A stretch of DNA of 64,000 nt from Cichorium intybus (GCA_023525715.1 CM042012.1:45051441-45115440); one strand, 5' to 3'; shown: positions 48,773-60,445, numbered from the stretch's first letter. Numbers and translations: made by a program. Notes: generated by a model not told the origin, from the sequence alone.

Positions 48773-49791
48773 TTAAAAAGTTACTAAAAGATGATTTTAT
48801 ACGATAATACAATTCTTTTTATAGTTTTTAGAATTTATGAGTGATAACTAATTCAGTGCTTACATTTAAAAAAAATGGTGTTTTGGAGATTATAGAATTT
48901 AAGTGAAGGACTTTGTGGTAATTTAATTTTTATTAAATCTCATTTTGAATGAAGGGCAATTCAGTAATTTTTTAAATACGAATTGGTTATTTTAAATGGC
49001 AAACCTTATTATAATTATTGTTAAATGAAATAATCATACCATGAGTGGATTAACTGATAAGAATTTATATGTCAACGAGGTTTTGCAACCGTACGTTGCG
49101 TCAGAAGTGCAAACAAAAAATTGTGATATAACATATATGCCATCTTTGATAAAGTTTGTGATTCATCCTAGTTTTCTTCCAATGTTCTACAAAGCTCGTC
49201 TACTTCTTCACTGCAAAATGACAAAAAAGAAATCAAAGAATGTGCAAAATAGTAATTTTACATGGATTGGGTTGTAAATCTGCAACAAAATGAAACCCTA
49301 GGGGAAAATTTGCAACAAAAAATTGTTTTGACCAAACCTATAATAATTGTATAGCTCAGGGGACCCAACTTGTAATTTACATGTGAACCTACGTGTTATG
49401 AGACTAAACACTTAAATGTAAGAAAAAATGCAATTAAAAAGCTGAGTTTAGCATTTCCAATTCAACTTCAACTGTAGTTAAAAAGCTGAGTTTCCAATCA
49501 ACTACAACAAATAGAAAAAAAATGAACAAACCATGTATAAGAATTAGCTGAGATGGAATATTGATATAAAATTACCCAAATATCCATGGCTATCTGCAAC
49601 AAAATAAAATGTATCCAAATATATCTAACTTAAATCTATACTACTGATTATTTGATTCTATAATGATAATAACTTTGAAATGGCACATCTAAACACCCAT
49701 TAAGTATTCATTACATACAATTCCATATAGCTTGAAATTGAATACTGCAACAAAACAAAGTGTTTGCATCACCGACTTTAAATACTTTAAC

Positions 49792-49839
<48 letters not shown>

Positions 49840-50657
49840 TAGATTTGATTTTACAACCATTATTCCATAAAACACAACAAAGTGTTTGCATCACCGACTT
49901 TAAATATCTATGTAATGTTTGTGCTTCTTTTAAAAATATTAAAACAATATTATCTTGCCTCAACTTTTTGCCAGATCAAGAGGGTCCAGATTACAGCTAG
50001 TGTGAACATAAAACATGATTGAGGGGTTTGTTGACAATATGATTTTGATATCAAAAAGGATATCTACATACAAAATTCAAGCACGAAATCATCAATTTGT
50101 CAATAATATTATAAATCTAATCTATTTGCAAAGTTGAAATACATTTATCATTTTGATAAATAAAACATTAACCAAAAGGTTCCATGGAGAGTCGATAGCT
50201 AGTGCACCAAGAATCTGGTAGCTTTCCCTAAATTTCAAAATGAAAACACACAAAAATGCAGAGTATGCTTTGGCATTATAATCTACAAAAATAAATCATC
50301 TAGAGTCTATATTTGATTTATAAAATGTGTAACAAAGAGGAACATAACAGAAAAAAGGATATAGATTAGGTTGTCTTTTAAGATAAGGTTTTCAAAGAGA
50401 AGCACGGGCAGATGGTGGTGATAGCAGCTGTAACTTCAAGAAAACTTGTATAATAGCTTTTTATCTAGATTCTAATAAAATTACAAATGACAAATCAGCA
50501 ACATTTTAAAGGTACACAAACTATAAACATGCAAATAGCCTTACTTACTGGATCAGTTTCAATGGGTATTGCTATGTCATGATTAGGCAGTTGCTAAAGT
50601 TAGAAAAACATTCTCACGTTGATTCTTGATATTGTCTTTCTGCACATGTAATGTCAC

Positions 50658-50908
50658 CATGAATAAAAAATTGAACTCAAAAAATTTAAATATATGAAAG
50701 AGTATAAACATGAAAACCAAACACAATTTCTAGAATATCAAACATGTATTGGTTATACTATGCAAGAACCTCAAAATTACCATGAATAAGAAAAAGTTGA
50801 ACTCAAAAATTTTAAAAATATGAAAAAGCATAAGCATGAAAACCAAACACAAATTCCAAAATATCAATCATGTCTAAGTCACACTGTGCAGGAACCTCAA
50901 AATTAGCT
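50658..50908. repeat. tandem duplication, unit about 125 bp
   Basis: 'atgaataa(a/g)aaa...ttgaactcaaaaa...' at about 50658 recurs at about 50782. Both units end in '(a/g)gaacctcaaaatta'. The copies differ at many positions, so the duplication is old. Confidence 0.7.
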
Positions 50909-51497
50909 AGAAGCCTAGGGAATTCTCCATGATAGCAAATTGTAGATATTGCAGCTCTAACCTGCAAATTAAGAAATAAATCAAGCTTTATTTAGGACAA
51001 TCAACCTCAATGTGCATCACATAGGAATATATTAAAATTACAACTAAAAGTTATAAAACTTACTTGCAAACGGGCTTGCTATTATCGATTAAAGTTCAAG
51101 TATATTTCTATTATAGGTACAGAATAAAAATTGTGTAAAATCTGATAAAGAATGGATAATATAACATGTGGCACTTTTGTGTAAATTTGGGATGGTGTGT
51201 ATGTAACATATGTGTTTAATATGCAAAAGGTCCACTAGGATCCACTTGACAAAAAAGGGGGTCATTATAATTTCAAATTTTGGTAAATAAATTTTATCAT
51301 ACATCTAATATGCATGCGAAATTTTCACATTGTGATTTTCAAACATTGTCTCCCATAAATCTTGAGGTTTAAACGATTGTAAAAACCCAAACATACTGCA
51401 AATGAAAAAGAAAGGGTAAATTTGGATTTTCGGTGGTGCGAATTGAAAAGAATCATAACATTTGGATTGGAGGTGCAATAAAAAAATAAAAATAACT

Positions 51498-52012
51498 TAT
51501 ATAATGTTTATTATTGTTATTTTTTACAACCAAAAAGTACGTTTTGGGTTTCAGTTAGTCATTCATTACAAAAAACACGAACTGTAACTGGCGCCGGTTC
51601 GGATTAAGAATCCTTAAAAAAAAGTCAAAAAGAGATGTTTGATAACTTGAAAATGGGTGTGAAGCGAAACCAATTGTAAAATTTGGAAACGAACTGCAAA
51701 GCGAGCAGTGTTGTGAAGCAAAGCTAATCACCAAATTTGGAATAGAAGTATAACAGAAAAAAATAATATATAAAGCATTGATGTTTGTCATTTAACTTCC
51801 AAAAAATATGTTTTGGCTTTTTTGATTAGTCGTGCTTTATAAAAAAATAAAAGAAGAAGAAAACCTGAACAATAACTAACCTACGAGTTCCGTTAGACAA
51901 TCTTTTAAAAAAGAGGTTTGGTTACCTGAAAATCAGTGTGAAGCAAAGTCAATAACAAAATTTTAATAAAATGTGCGATGGAAAAAAGTGAAAATAATTT
52001 ATATGGCATTGA
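51498..52012. repeat. diverged tandem duplication, unit about 240-280 bp
   Basis: The first unit has 'acgttttgggtttcagttagtc', the second 'atgttttggcttttttgattagtc'. Both continue with an Asn/Lys-coding-like A-rich stretch and end in '(g/a)tgtgaagc(g/a)aa(a/g)'. No function seen. Confidence 0.55.
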
Positions 52013-53051
52013 TTAACACCTAACCACCACCCCCACCCCTAACCTAAACCTTAACTCAATTTTCCAAAAGAAAGTTGTTAATCGAAAGCAAACTGTTAGA
52101 GGTGCATATACAGTGTAGTTTGCAATTTTAACTCTAAGTCGCACTACACCCGTGTCGCAAACACCTTAATAATATGTAGAAAAAAAGTTGAAGACAAAAT
52201 TATGGTGCCATTTACATTTTAGACTTTAGACGCACAACACTGCATCGTGAACAACCTAAGGTAATTTCAAGTTATGGTATATTTATTCACATAGCAACAT
52301 ACTTTTCAATGGTTTGTTTAACTTTTTATTTTTTTGTAAATACTGTATTTTAAATAATCTAACAAAGTATAAGAGTGTTTAATAGATACAAAACAACTTC
52401 ACTACATAATCTTATGACAAGATGATACTACTTACATTACATGTAATGAATCGTTGGACTTAATGTTCAATTGGATTGGTCTGACTCGATTACGTTTAGA
52501 CATCGTAATTTGTCCTGTTTTTAGATCAAATGACCAAACATAACAAATTACGTTTACACATTAATGACTAAATGTCAGTGAGTTTGACAATTGGTGGATA
52601 CCCTGGATAAATTAAGATAAGCACATTTATAAAGCATGTAATTTATGTCTAGATATTAGCCGAATATTTTAGCAACATATTTTTGTTTTTATACCAAAAG
52701 AATCTCCCGAAAGAAAACACATCGCCGTCGGGAACTATTCGTCAAATGAAATTATTTGTCGTTACCGCATCGTGTGGGTACACTACTAGTTGTATCTAAC
52801 ACATCATCAGAAAACTCACCGGTGTTTAGGAAATCGTGTTTAAGAAATCGATGAAGTTTATAGTACCATTGGTGTATCTTCTTTTAGGAAACTTTGTAAA
52901 TTTCATATTGTGATAATTCTTCATCGTGAATAGATTATTGAATCTAACTAATATATATATACAAAATATTAGTTAAAAGCAAAACTTTCGCACATAGCAA
53001 CAAACAATGGAGTTATGAAAAAACTAAAAATAGTCAACCACTTACTATAAA

Positions 53052-53191
53052 TGTCAATGACTTCTTGGCCAAGTGGTAAAGGCGTCGCCCTCACTCTTTG
53101 AGGTTGAGGGTTCAAGTCTCATTAGAGATATAGATGGTTTCAAGAGTAGTTTAGGATTAGTAGTAAGATAGATTTGCCGTTCTAAAAAAAA
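53052..53191 (+). mobile_element. tRNA-derived SINE
   Basis: A 140-bp insertion with RNA polymerase III promoter boxes: an A-box-like TGGCCAAGTGG at 53066-53076 and a B-box-like GGTTCAAGTCT at about 53109-53119. The A-rich tail 'tctaaaaaaaa' ends at 53191. A perfect 12-bp target duplication acttactataaa occupies 53040-53051 and 53192-53203. The duplicated flank near 40.2 kb keeps the uninterrupted site (40195-40206), which proves insertion. Confidence 0.92.
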
Positions 53192-53806
53192 ACTTACTAT
53201 AAACATGTTTTATATTATGGTTGTAGTTTTCTTGATTGCTCTATTCTTCAAACTCTTATGTAATTCCTCAACCCTCTATATCTACGTATTTTGATCGAAA
53301 TGAAGAAGATAACCGATTCATTTGTTTCTTGAGAGGATAATAGCCTAGCATATTTTTGAAATATAGGTACAAATTTTTAAAACTAATCCACAACAGATTA
53401 TCATAAATAATAGAAATTAGAGAAAAACACATACATGGTCCCAATTTGCAGTTTCAATCCAACTTTCAAAAATTTTAATAGACCGCGTCCATATGGTTTC
53501 CAAATCTTTACGTTTTGCTGAGTATTTTTTTTATTATCTAATTTTCTTTTATTTTGATTCATTCTTTTTTAAAACTAACCATCTCAAATAATCAAAGATT
53601 ATACTATAGACGTAGTAATAGATTAAAAAGTACTTCTTAATTCAATTTTTTAAACATTATTTCCATATTACGTGCCTAATAAAAATCAGAACACTTTCAA
53701 TGAACAAAATACTCATCATTTCATTTCCATCTTATAACATCAAATGCCATCAAAGAAGCATGTCACAACTTTCAAACAACCCAAACCATAAACAAAATAA
53801 ACAAAT

Positions 53807-55672
53807 TCACCCACTTACCTTCTCACCAGCCACGTCATCCTCTTCCACCTCCACCTCACCGTCCACCACTTCCGCCACCGTCTCACCACCATCATCAACC
53901 TTCCCACCAATCAAATTACCCGTAAACACAGAACTATAAGCAGCTTTAGCACTAGCTTTCGCCCTCTCAGCTTCTTCAGCCTCTTTAGCCGCCACCTCAG
54001 CTTTCTCTCTCTCAATCTCCGCCATTAATTTCTCCAAATCATCCTCTCTCTCCTCTCTCTTCAACTCTTCCCTCACAAAAACCTGCAACTCATCGGAAAA
54101 ATCCAACGGCTCCTCCCTCAACATTTTACCGATAATTTCAACAACTTCATCGTGTTTCTTGATATCAAACAAAGCTTTCATTATAAACTTATAACTTTCA
54201 TCATCCATTTTTAGCTTCGGTACCATCATTTCAAAGAAAGATTTCGCCTCTTCAACTTTTCCAACTTTTACTAACCCATCCATTAACCGATTATAAACTG
54301 TTAAATTTGGCCTAAGTTTGGATTCCACCATTGTCTTGAAATATAAAGCTGCATCATCTGGGCGATCTCGTTGGAAACATGTATCCATTAATGTAACAAA
54401 AGTAAATTCATCTGGGGTCACCTGTTTTTCGTTCATGGTGTTGTGGAGTTCTTCTGCTTTTGATAACAGCCCATTGTTACATAATTGCTCGATTAGGTTG
54501 TTGAATGAAAGAGTGTCTGGATGACATCTTTTGTCCCCCATGTTATTGAATATGTTTATTGCTTCATCGAATCTTTTTTCTGCACAGTACCCGTCTACCA
54601 TCACATTATAGCTACCCAGATTGACTGTGAGATGTTTAGGTGGGTTATGCTCTGTTAGCATTTTGTCGAACAGCTTCAGTGCGTCGTTGAACTTTCCGTT
54701 TTTAGAGAGGGCGTCTAGTATTGAATTATAGGCGATTGCGCTCATTTTGATCTTTGAATTGTCAGCTAGGGTTTCTTCGTAACATTCCATGGCTTCCTTC
54801 TCCATTCCTTTCAAGAAATACCCTTTCATGATACTTCCATAGACGACGCCATCATGCACAAATCCACCTAATTTCTCCTTTAATTCCTCGTAAAGATTGA
54901 AGATTTCATCTGGGTTCCCGTGCTTGGCTTGTGCAGACATCAGATAGCTATAGACAGTCGGATCAGGTTCAAACCCTTTGGATAACATGTCGTCTTTGAT
55001 TTCCAAAGCCTTCTCCACTTTATCGTTGTCAACAAGCCCTTTGACTATAATCCGGTATGTCGTCGTGTTGGGATCAAAAGGGGCGTTATCGATTAATTGT
55101 GTGTATTGGTCCATAGCGGTATCGGTTTTCCGGCATTCCATGTAGGTGTTGATGATGAGGTTATAAGTGACGATGTTCGCCCCGATGGCTGCTTGGGTGA
55201 TGAAACGGTGGAGGTTAAGGAGATCTGCGTATTTAGACTGCCGGAGGCAGGCGGCCATGACGGCGTTGCAGGTGAAGATGGTGGGTTTGCAGTTGGAGTA
55301 GACAGAGTGACGCGTCAAGAGAACGGCTTCTTGTAAATCATTTTCCCGGATGAGTTTGAGAATACGATTATGCAGCTCCAGGCGTTTCCCCGTGAGAACA
55401 GAGACGTGTTCGGGGATTTTTGGGGCGTTAGGGTTTGTAGGGGCGGGGGTAGGGCGAGGTTGGGATTGGGTGTTGGAGCGGAGGGCGTTAAGAGGGGGTT
55501 CGATACGGAGGCGACGTTTTCGGCGACGGCGTTCCGCAGCGGCGTCTTCTGGAGTGGCAAATGATAAATGGCGGAGAGATATGACTGCAGGCCGGAGCGG
55601 ATGGTGATGGTGGTGGTGGGTTCTCACAAGCAATTTGAGGTGATTTAAGAAAGCTGGTTTTGAAAGAGCCAT
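53807..55672 (-). CDS. NUWA: P-class pentatricopeptide repeat protein, NUWA/EMB1796-like
   Basis: A 621-residue single-exon frame starts at 55672. The N-terminus is a likely organelle-targeting stretch with a His run (residues 19-24), then LRHLSFATPEDAAAERRRRKRRLRIEPP as in Arabidopsis At3g49240. About ten 35-residue PPR motifs span residues 115-530 (for example YNLIINTYMECRKTDTA, YNVMVDGYCAEKRFDEA, FNNLIEQLCNNGLLSKA). A Glu/Lys-rich coiled-coil tail follows. From what I recall of the literature, NUWA is embryo-essential and acts with DYW2 and E+-class PPR proteins in C-to-U editing in mitochondria and plastids. The last codons read GAGAAG followed by GTAAGT, a perfect splice donor at 53819/53818, so the true C-terminus may lie in another exon. 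A run of 16 G lies upstream at 55716-55731. Confidence 0.88.
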   Translation of the reverse strand: MALSKPAFLNHLKLLVRTHHHHHHPLRPAVISLRHLSFATPEDAAAERRRRKRRLRIEPPLNALRSNTQSQPRPTPAPTNPNAPKIPEHVSVLTGKRLELHNRILKLIRENDLQEAVLLTRHSVYSNCKPTIFTCNAVMAACLRQSKYADLLNLHRFITQAAIGANIVTYNLIINTYMECRKTDTAMDQYTQLIDNAPFDPNTTTYRIIVKGLVDNDKVEKALEIKDDMLSKGFEPDPTVYSYLMSAQAKHGNPDEIFNLYEELKEKLGGFVHDGVVYGSIMKGYFLKGMEKEAMECYEETLADNSKIKMSAIAYNSILDALSKNGKFNDALKLFDKMLTEHNPPKHLTVNLGSYNVMVDGYCAEKRFDEAINIFNNMGDKRCHPDTLSFNNLIEQLCNNGLLSKAEELHNTMNEKQVTPDEFTFVTLMDTCFQRDRPDDAALYFKTMVESKLRPNLTVYNRLMDGLVKVGKVEEAKSFFEMMVPKLKMDDESYKFIMKALFDIKKHDEVVEIIGKMLREEPLDFSDELQVFVREELKREEREDDLEKLMAEIEREKAEVAAKEAEEAERAKASAKAAYSSVFTGNLIGGKVDDGGETVAEVVDGEVEVEEDDVAGEKVSG

Positions 55673-55715
55673 TGATTTCGAATCAAGAGATAAACTGAAT
55701 TAGGGTTCTTGAAGA

Positions 55716-55731
55716 GGGGGGGGGGGGGGGG
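55716..55731. repeat. poly(G) run upstream of NUWA
   Basis: Sixteen consecutive G on the plus strand (C on the coding strand), about 45-60 bases before the start codon, in the probable 5' leader. Length may be uncertain in the assembly. Confidence 0.9.
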
Positions 55732-56233
55732 AATGGAGGAGAAGATAGGGGCGGAGCGTAGACGATGGATAATATTGTGGATTCGGGTCATGGGCTTTGA
55801 AATGTTTAACGGTTCGACTTGTACATTCTGCATTTGTGCTTGTACACAAATATTATTCGACTGTAAATACAGTTTAATGATAATTGACCCTTTAAATTAT
55901 CGGGTTTGACTTTCAAATAAACAAGTATGAAACCTTTAAACATTTGGAAACGAAACATGATATTTGATTGATTGCAAAATAGGTAATACAACGGATCACC
56001 TTTTTTTGGCAACACAACCATTAAAAAAAATTAGTTAAATATTATAGTTTAAAAATCAATAAACAAAGGAAATTATAACAACTTACATTCATGAAACACA
56101 CTTTTAGTGTAACAGAACATATTCAGGTTACACTTTATTAAAACAAAGGAAATTATAACAAACTCAAACATATTTGTAATTTAATAACTTATTGCATGCT
56201 TCTTTATTCATTATTTCGTAGTTTCTTGAACTT

Positions 56234-59200
56234 TTAATTGATTTTGAGTGATTCAATGAAGCTTTTTCCCTCAGTGATATCATTGCTGGAGAGGAAGTTA
56301 AGAAAATCCCTGAAACTACTTTCCTTATATTTTTTTGGATGTTCATCGGTAATAAGTTCTTCAGCGGTTGTCATCTTCTCATCAATCCCCATACTATGGA
56401 GACTTGCAATGGAAACCCTAGTCTTTTCGTTGTTAACGGTAACCCTATGCACCATGCTTTTGTATAACCCATTGCTAAGTACCTCCACGTGGTCACCCAC
56501 ATGGACTTGGAGTGCCCCATGCAGATCAGGTACCAATTGCCACGTGCCATTTGAAGCATCCATGATCTCAAGTCCACACGAGCTATGAAGAACTATGGTA
56601 ATGCAACTATAATCAGAATGTGGTGGTAACCCTAATGTCAAACGTGGTTCAGGGCATTGTGGGTAGCAATTGACTGCCAGCACTTGCATCCCGTCTTCCA
56701 TTTTGCTTTCAAGATATTTTGGGCCAATCCCAAGGCTTTCTGTTATGGCCCCCATTATTTTAATTGCTAAAAGTCTTGCTTTTATAGCATAATCTCCCAT
56801 CTTTTCTCTACATCCCAACATACCAAAAATATTAGTGTGATATTGTCAAACACGATTTATAAGGCAAAAATAACAATGTATAGTGTTTTACATTAAACAT
56901 AGAATTCTTCCATGTTACATATGTAGTATAAATACACATTTTCTTAAAGAATGTACAAATACAACATAAAATGATGATGCATGTATATATTTTCCTATGT
57001 ATCCTCTAGGTATAATTATTTATGATGGCTCGTCACGTGTGCTACAAGTTCCGATAGTTCTTAATGTACATGATTTCCTTAACTGTTGTCTGATAGGAAA
57101 CACTGCCAGATATGACAAGATAGTGTTATACTGTTATTCACGTGATGAAATATTAAACAAGAGCAACAAACATGTCACATCTAAGCCTTTTTGCATGCGT
57201 ATACCCTGAAGGACATAGCTGTCGTCACATAATCTCATACGTTTAGACGTAAACTTCTGCACACGTATATTTTCCATATCCGATACAAATCATACTGTGG
57301 TTATTTTAAGGTATTTTGATGCTCTCCCCATTTAAATATTAAAAAATATACAAAATTGATCAAAAGTTATGAGCTATCAAAAGAATAATGTATATAAGCT
57401 ATATTATCTTTTAATTTGGAAATATATTACCTAGAAAAAGGAAACCAAATATGATTGAGTACAATATTGCACATACTCGTAAATGTAAGGGTGTAAGTGA
57501 TGCCACGTCCAAAGTAAAAGGGAAAATTTGAAATTTTATTGACGCTAAAAATAGGTTATAGGTATGGATACAAAGTTCACAATTTCTTGGTAACTAGACT
57601 CGATCTCAAGACACTTGATCGTGAACATTTTACGAGGGCTTTCTATTTACTATGTTAGGCTTCGAACTAGTTTTGGATTCATGATAACATGACAATATTA
57701 GACATCCATGGAACGTAGTATAGCGATTATTATATGAGATGATGACCTCAATCAACTGGGGTTTGTTGCAGAAGCTCAAAATAATTTGAATATTCACAAA
57801 AATAGATTATCATGATGTCTTAACTCTTAAGTCAAGTGGAATCTGTTTCAGAAACTCAAAACAATTCAGGATTGACTTTAGTTTTACACAGTACGTAACA
57901 AATTATATATTAAAAGAAATTGAAATTTCTATAATCATATATGAAAAAATAGTTTTATTTAAGTGTATTCTATTTTTAAAATATTAATAATTATATTGTT
58001 TAGATCAACTGCCATTTAAATTAATGAGATAATCTTAATAAAAAATAATAACATTTTTGCTTCGTTATGGGTATTTAAAACTAGAATATTATATTAGAAT
58101 CAAATATTACCAAAAATGTTTTACGTACTTTCGATGATACAAGACAAAAAAAACGTTGCATTTATTGCTTATTTATTATTTATTATTTTTTTTGAACGGC
58201 CATTGCATTTGTTTAACAATCAAAACATGACGGCATACACTTCTCCTCATCCAGGTAAACTTTTTGATCCAAATATGAATTTTTCCATATCAACAATAAA
58301 TAGAAAACCTTACAACCATAATCTTGATCCATATCTTTAATATATTGTGTGTATTTATAATTTATCCAGTGTTATTTAAAGATCAAATGTTTCATTACAA
58401 AGTGTATATTTATTAAAGTTGCATTTATGTCAAAAGGAATAGATATAACAATTGGTGTATAAGTTGAATGTAAATTTGTGTTAGGTAAGAGATATATTGC
58501 CTGTAGTCGGGTGGGTTACGAGGCCATTGTTCGATCCATTCATTCAGGGGATGAGCATATAGCTTAAGAAAAACCCTCCAAAATTGAATTTTGTCCTCTC
58601 CATCCTTTATGCTTGTGCCATAACGAACCGGCTTGTGGACATCATTCGACATGTATCTTGCCTTCTCGGTTGTTGGCAGGTTGAAAAACCTAAATGCGGT
58701 TTCTAATGCCTCGTCTAGCACCGGTTGTGTTATCCCATGGTTGATTATCTTCCAGAACGAATATAAAATAATTAGAGAAAACTATGACAAAGATGTGAAG
58801 TGACACGAAAATATAGTTGTGTAAAAAACTTGCTTGTAAGATATACGTAGAGTCCAACATTGTTTTTCTAAAAGAGCATTTATGGAGAGAGTGGAAACTC
58901 CAACATATATAAACAGTTATAGAACTGTGTCCCATCTATGTGTGATATACTAACACTTCCCTTGAAGAAAAAGGATTTTGAGAATAGACAATGATATGTT
59001 AAGTCACGGGAGTGCAACACATTGGCTCTAATACCATGCAAAATATATATGGAGTAAAAGATTGTCTCTCCAAAAAAGCTCTTACGGACAGATGTGAGAC
59101 TCGAACATATATAGACAGTTATAGGACTGTATCGCACCAATGTACGATGCACTAACAAAACTCACCTGAAAAAACCCAGTCGTACGACAAGCATTCCCAA

Positions 59201-59402
59201 TTTCTTTTATAATTGTGGGACGTTTAGCAGGATCGTCTAGTCCCCCCAAGTCAATAACCACCACATCTGCAACTTCAGGGTTCAAACTAGCTCTGTTTGT
59301 TGGTGAGATTTCATACGATCTAGGAACGTACGAAAAGCTTCTTTCTTGTGGTGTTTCGCCTATCGGAAACGTCTTGTTCTCCTCATGGTCACCACTCTCC
59401 AT
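56234..59402 (-). CDS. 2-oxoglutarate/Fe(II)-dependent dioxygenase (DOXC class, DMR6/F3H-like)
   Basis: Three exons on the minus strand, 59402-59166, 58748-58501 and 56807-56234, give 352 residues. The N-terminal DIOX_N part contains VVVIDLGGLDD and GFFQ|IINHG across the first junction. The double-stranded beta-helix core has the iron ligands His225 and Asp227 (PPHSDYS) and His282 (MVHRVTV), and the 2-oxoglutarate-binding Arg292-x-Ser294. All are intact, so it should be an active soluble enzyme. Intron 1 (417 bp) contains a TRIM element; intron 2 (1693 bp) uses a GC donor. An AATAAA (plus-strand tttatt at 56203-56208) follows the stop. Relatives act on flavonoids, salicylate or other specialised metabolites; the substrate cannot be inferred. 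It lies head-to-tail downstream of NUWA's promoter side, about 560 bp away. Confidence 0.88.
58831..59157 (-). mobile_element. TRIM element in intron 1 of the dioxygenase gene
   Basis: A 327-bp miniature LTR retrotransposon on the gene's strand. The first terminal repeat is 59157-59037 (121 bp), the primer site TGGTATTAGAGCC 59036-59024, then an 81-bp interior ending in a purine-rich tract, and the second terminal repeat 58955-58831 (125 bp). Both repeats begin TGTTAGT and end in GCA. A perfect target duplication (plus-strand aaact) lies at 58826-58830 and 59158-59162. Non-coding. It begins only 8 nt after the exon-1 splice donor. Confidence 0.92.
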
Positions 59403-59476
59403 CAGAAAACCAAAATGGGGAGTGAATGAAAGTAAACTTTCTGAGTAGAATGAATTAATACGAAGAGGACTGCATG

Positions 59477-59486
59477 CTATTTATAG
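59477..59486 (-). promoter_or_regulatory. TATA box of the dioxygenase gene
   Basis: On the minus strand the sequence reads CTATAAATAG, 75-84 bases before the start codon, a good plant TATA element at a sensible distance. Confidence 0.65.
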
Positions 59487-59519
59487 TTTTCTCAATGTTG
59501 CACTATTGGCATTCTAAAT

Positions 59520-59523
<4 letters not shown>

Positions 59524-59597
<74 letters not shown>
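59524..59597. repeat. (CT)n/(GA)n microsatellite in the dioxygenase promoter
   Basis: A pure dinucleotide run of 74 bases, just upstream of the TATA box. On the gene's strand it is GA-rich, a possible target of GAGA-binding (BPC) factors, and likely to vary in length between individuals. Confidence 0.9.
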
Positions 59598-59598
<1 letters not shown>

Positions 59599-60297
59599 AA
59601 TGGTGCCATAAATAGAAACATTAAAAATGGCGACTAAGAGTATAAAAGTTCGTTTTTGTAGGATATGTATGAACATTAACTATTATTAATTCAGACGAAT
59701 ACCTCCAAAATCACCGAGGTCTCGGAGCCCGCAACAAAAACAAGTTGTGTTACAGGAGCATAAGAATCCAACATTTTTTTCTTTAATAGAACATAGTAAA
59801 ATCGTTCCAGTAGTATAGGCATTTTGTCTTCTATTTTGTATATATATATATTTTTTGTCATTGTTTTTTAAGTGTATTTGAAGTGCAAGTTGACTGGTCT
59901 CCAACTCCTTCAACGTGTACGAATTACAAAAACGCCATTTTGGATCTATTTTTTAAGAGAATCCATCGTTTTTTCCTTGTCAAAGATGATGAAAAAGTAA
60001 AAGACAAAAAGAAAAAAGAAATCTTCGCAAGTCTAATAAAAGCTAACTTGTTTGCTGTTTTCAGTCTTTCACCCACTTCATGCATTTTGTTTCTTCTAAA
60101 TAAGGCAAATTAAAAAGATATCTATTTTTACTTTGTCTCACTTTAAAGAATATACCTTTGAAATTAATAAATTATAATTTATACCTTATAAAAATACATT
60201 TTAGCACTAGAGTTGTTGGTTTGACAAATACATGTATATTTATAAATACATATTTAGAAATAAAGTAAATATAGTGTATTGTTCTGGTTTTATATTT

Positions 60298-60437
60298 TTA
60301 ATTTTTGTTTAGAACGACCGGTTAGTGGTTAGCAGTTAGTAACACGTAGTTAGTAAACGTGTATGTCAGTGATAGAACATTGAACCTTCTGTCTAAGAGG
60401 GCAAAGCCTCTACCAAGTGGGCTAATACCACATTGGC
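60298..60437 (-). mobile_element. second tRNA-derived SINE
   Basis: On the minus strand, an A-box-like region TAGCCCACTTGGTAGAGG (about 60425-60408) and a B-box-like GGTTCAATGTT (about 60387-60377) are followed by an A-rich tail near 60300-60320. Probable target duplications ttatattt (plus strand) lie at 60290-60297 and 60438-60445. The internal promoter is closer to a tRNA gene than that of the first SINE, and the sequences are not alike. Confidence 0.65.
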
Positions 60438-60445
60438 TTATATTT

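Larger units (their letters stand above)
48780..52789. other. gene-free AT-rich region with local duplications
   Basis: No gene is recognised; the 78-codon frame at 49041 has no family resemblance. An (AAT)n array at 49792-49840 is flanked by a direct repeat of 'caaagtgtttgcatcaccga' (49757 and 49875). Two larger tandem duplications are listed separately. Confidence 0.6.

Noticed and set aside
49041..49277. Open frame of 78 codons as a small gene
   Set aside because: No recognisable domain, no supporting context and repeat-like surroundings.
53052..53130. Possible genuine tRNA gene
   Set aside because: A- and B-box-like words are present, but there is no full cloverleaf. A poly(A) tail and a 12-bp target duplication identify a SINE.
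55716..55731. Poly(G) run as a functional G-quadruplex in the NUWA leader
   Set aside because: A single uninterrupted run without spaced G-tracts is weak evidence and its length may be an assembly artefact.
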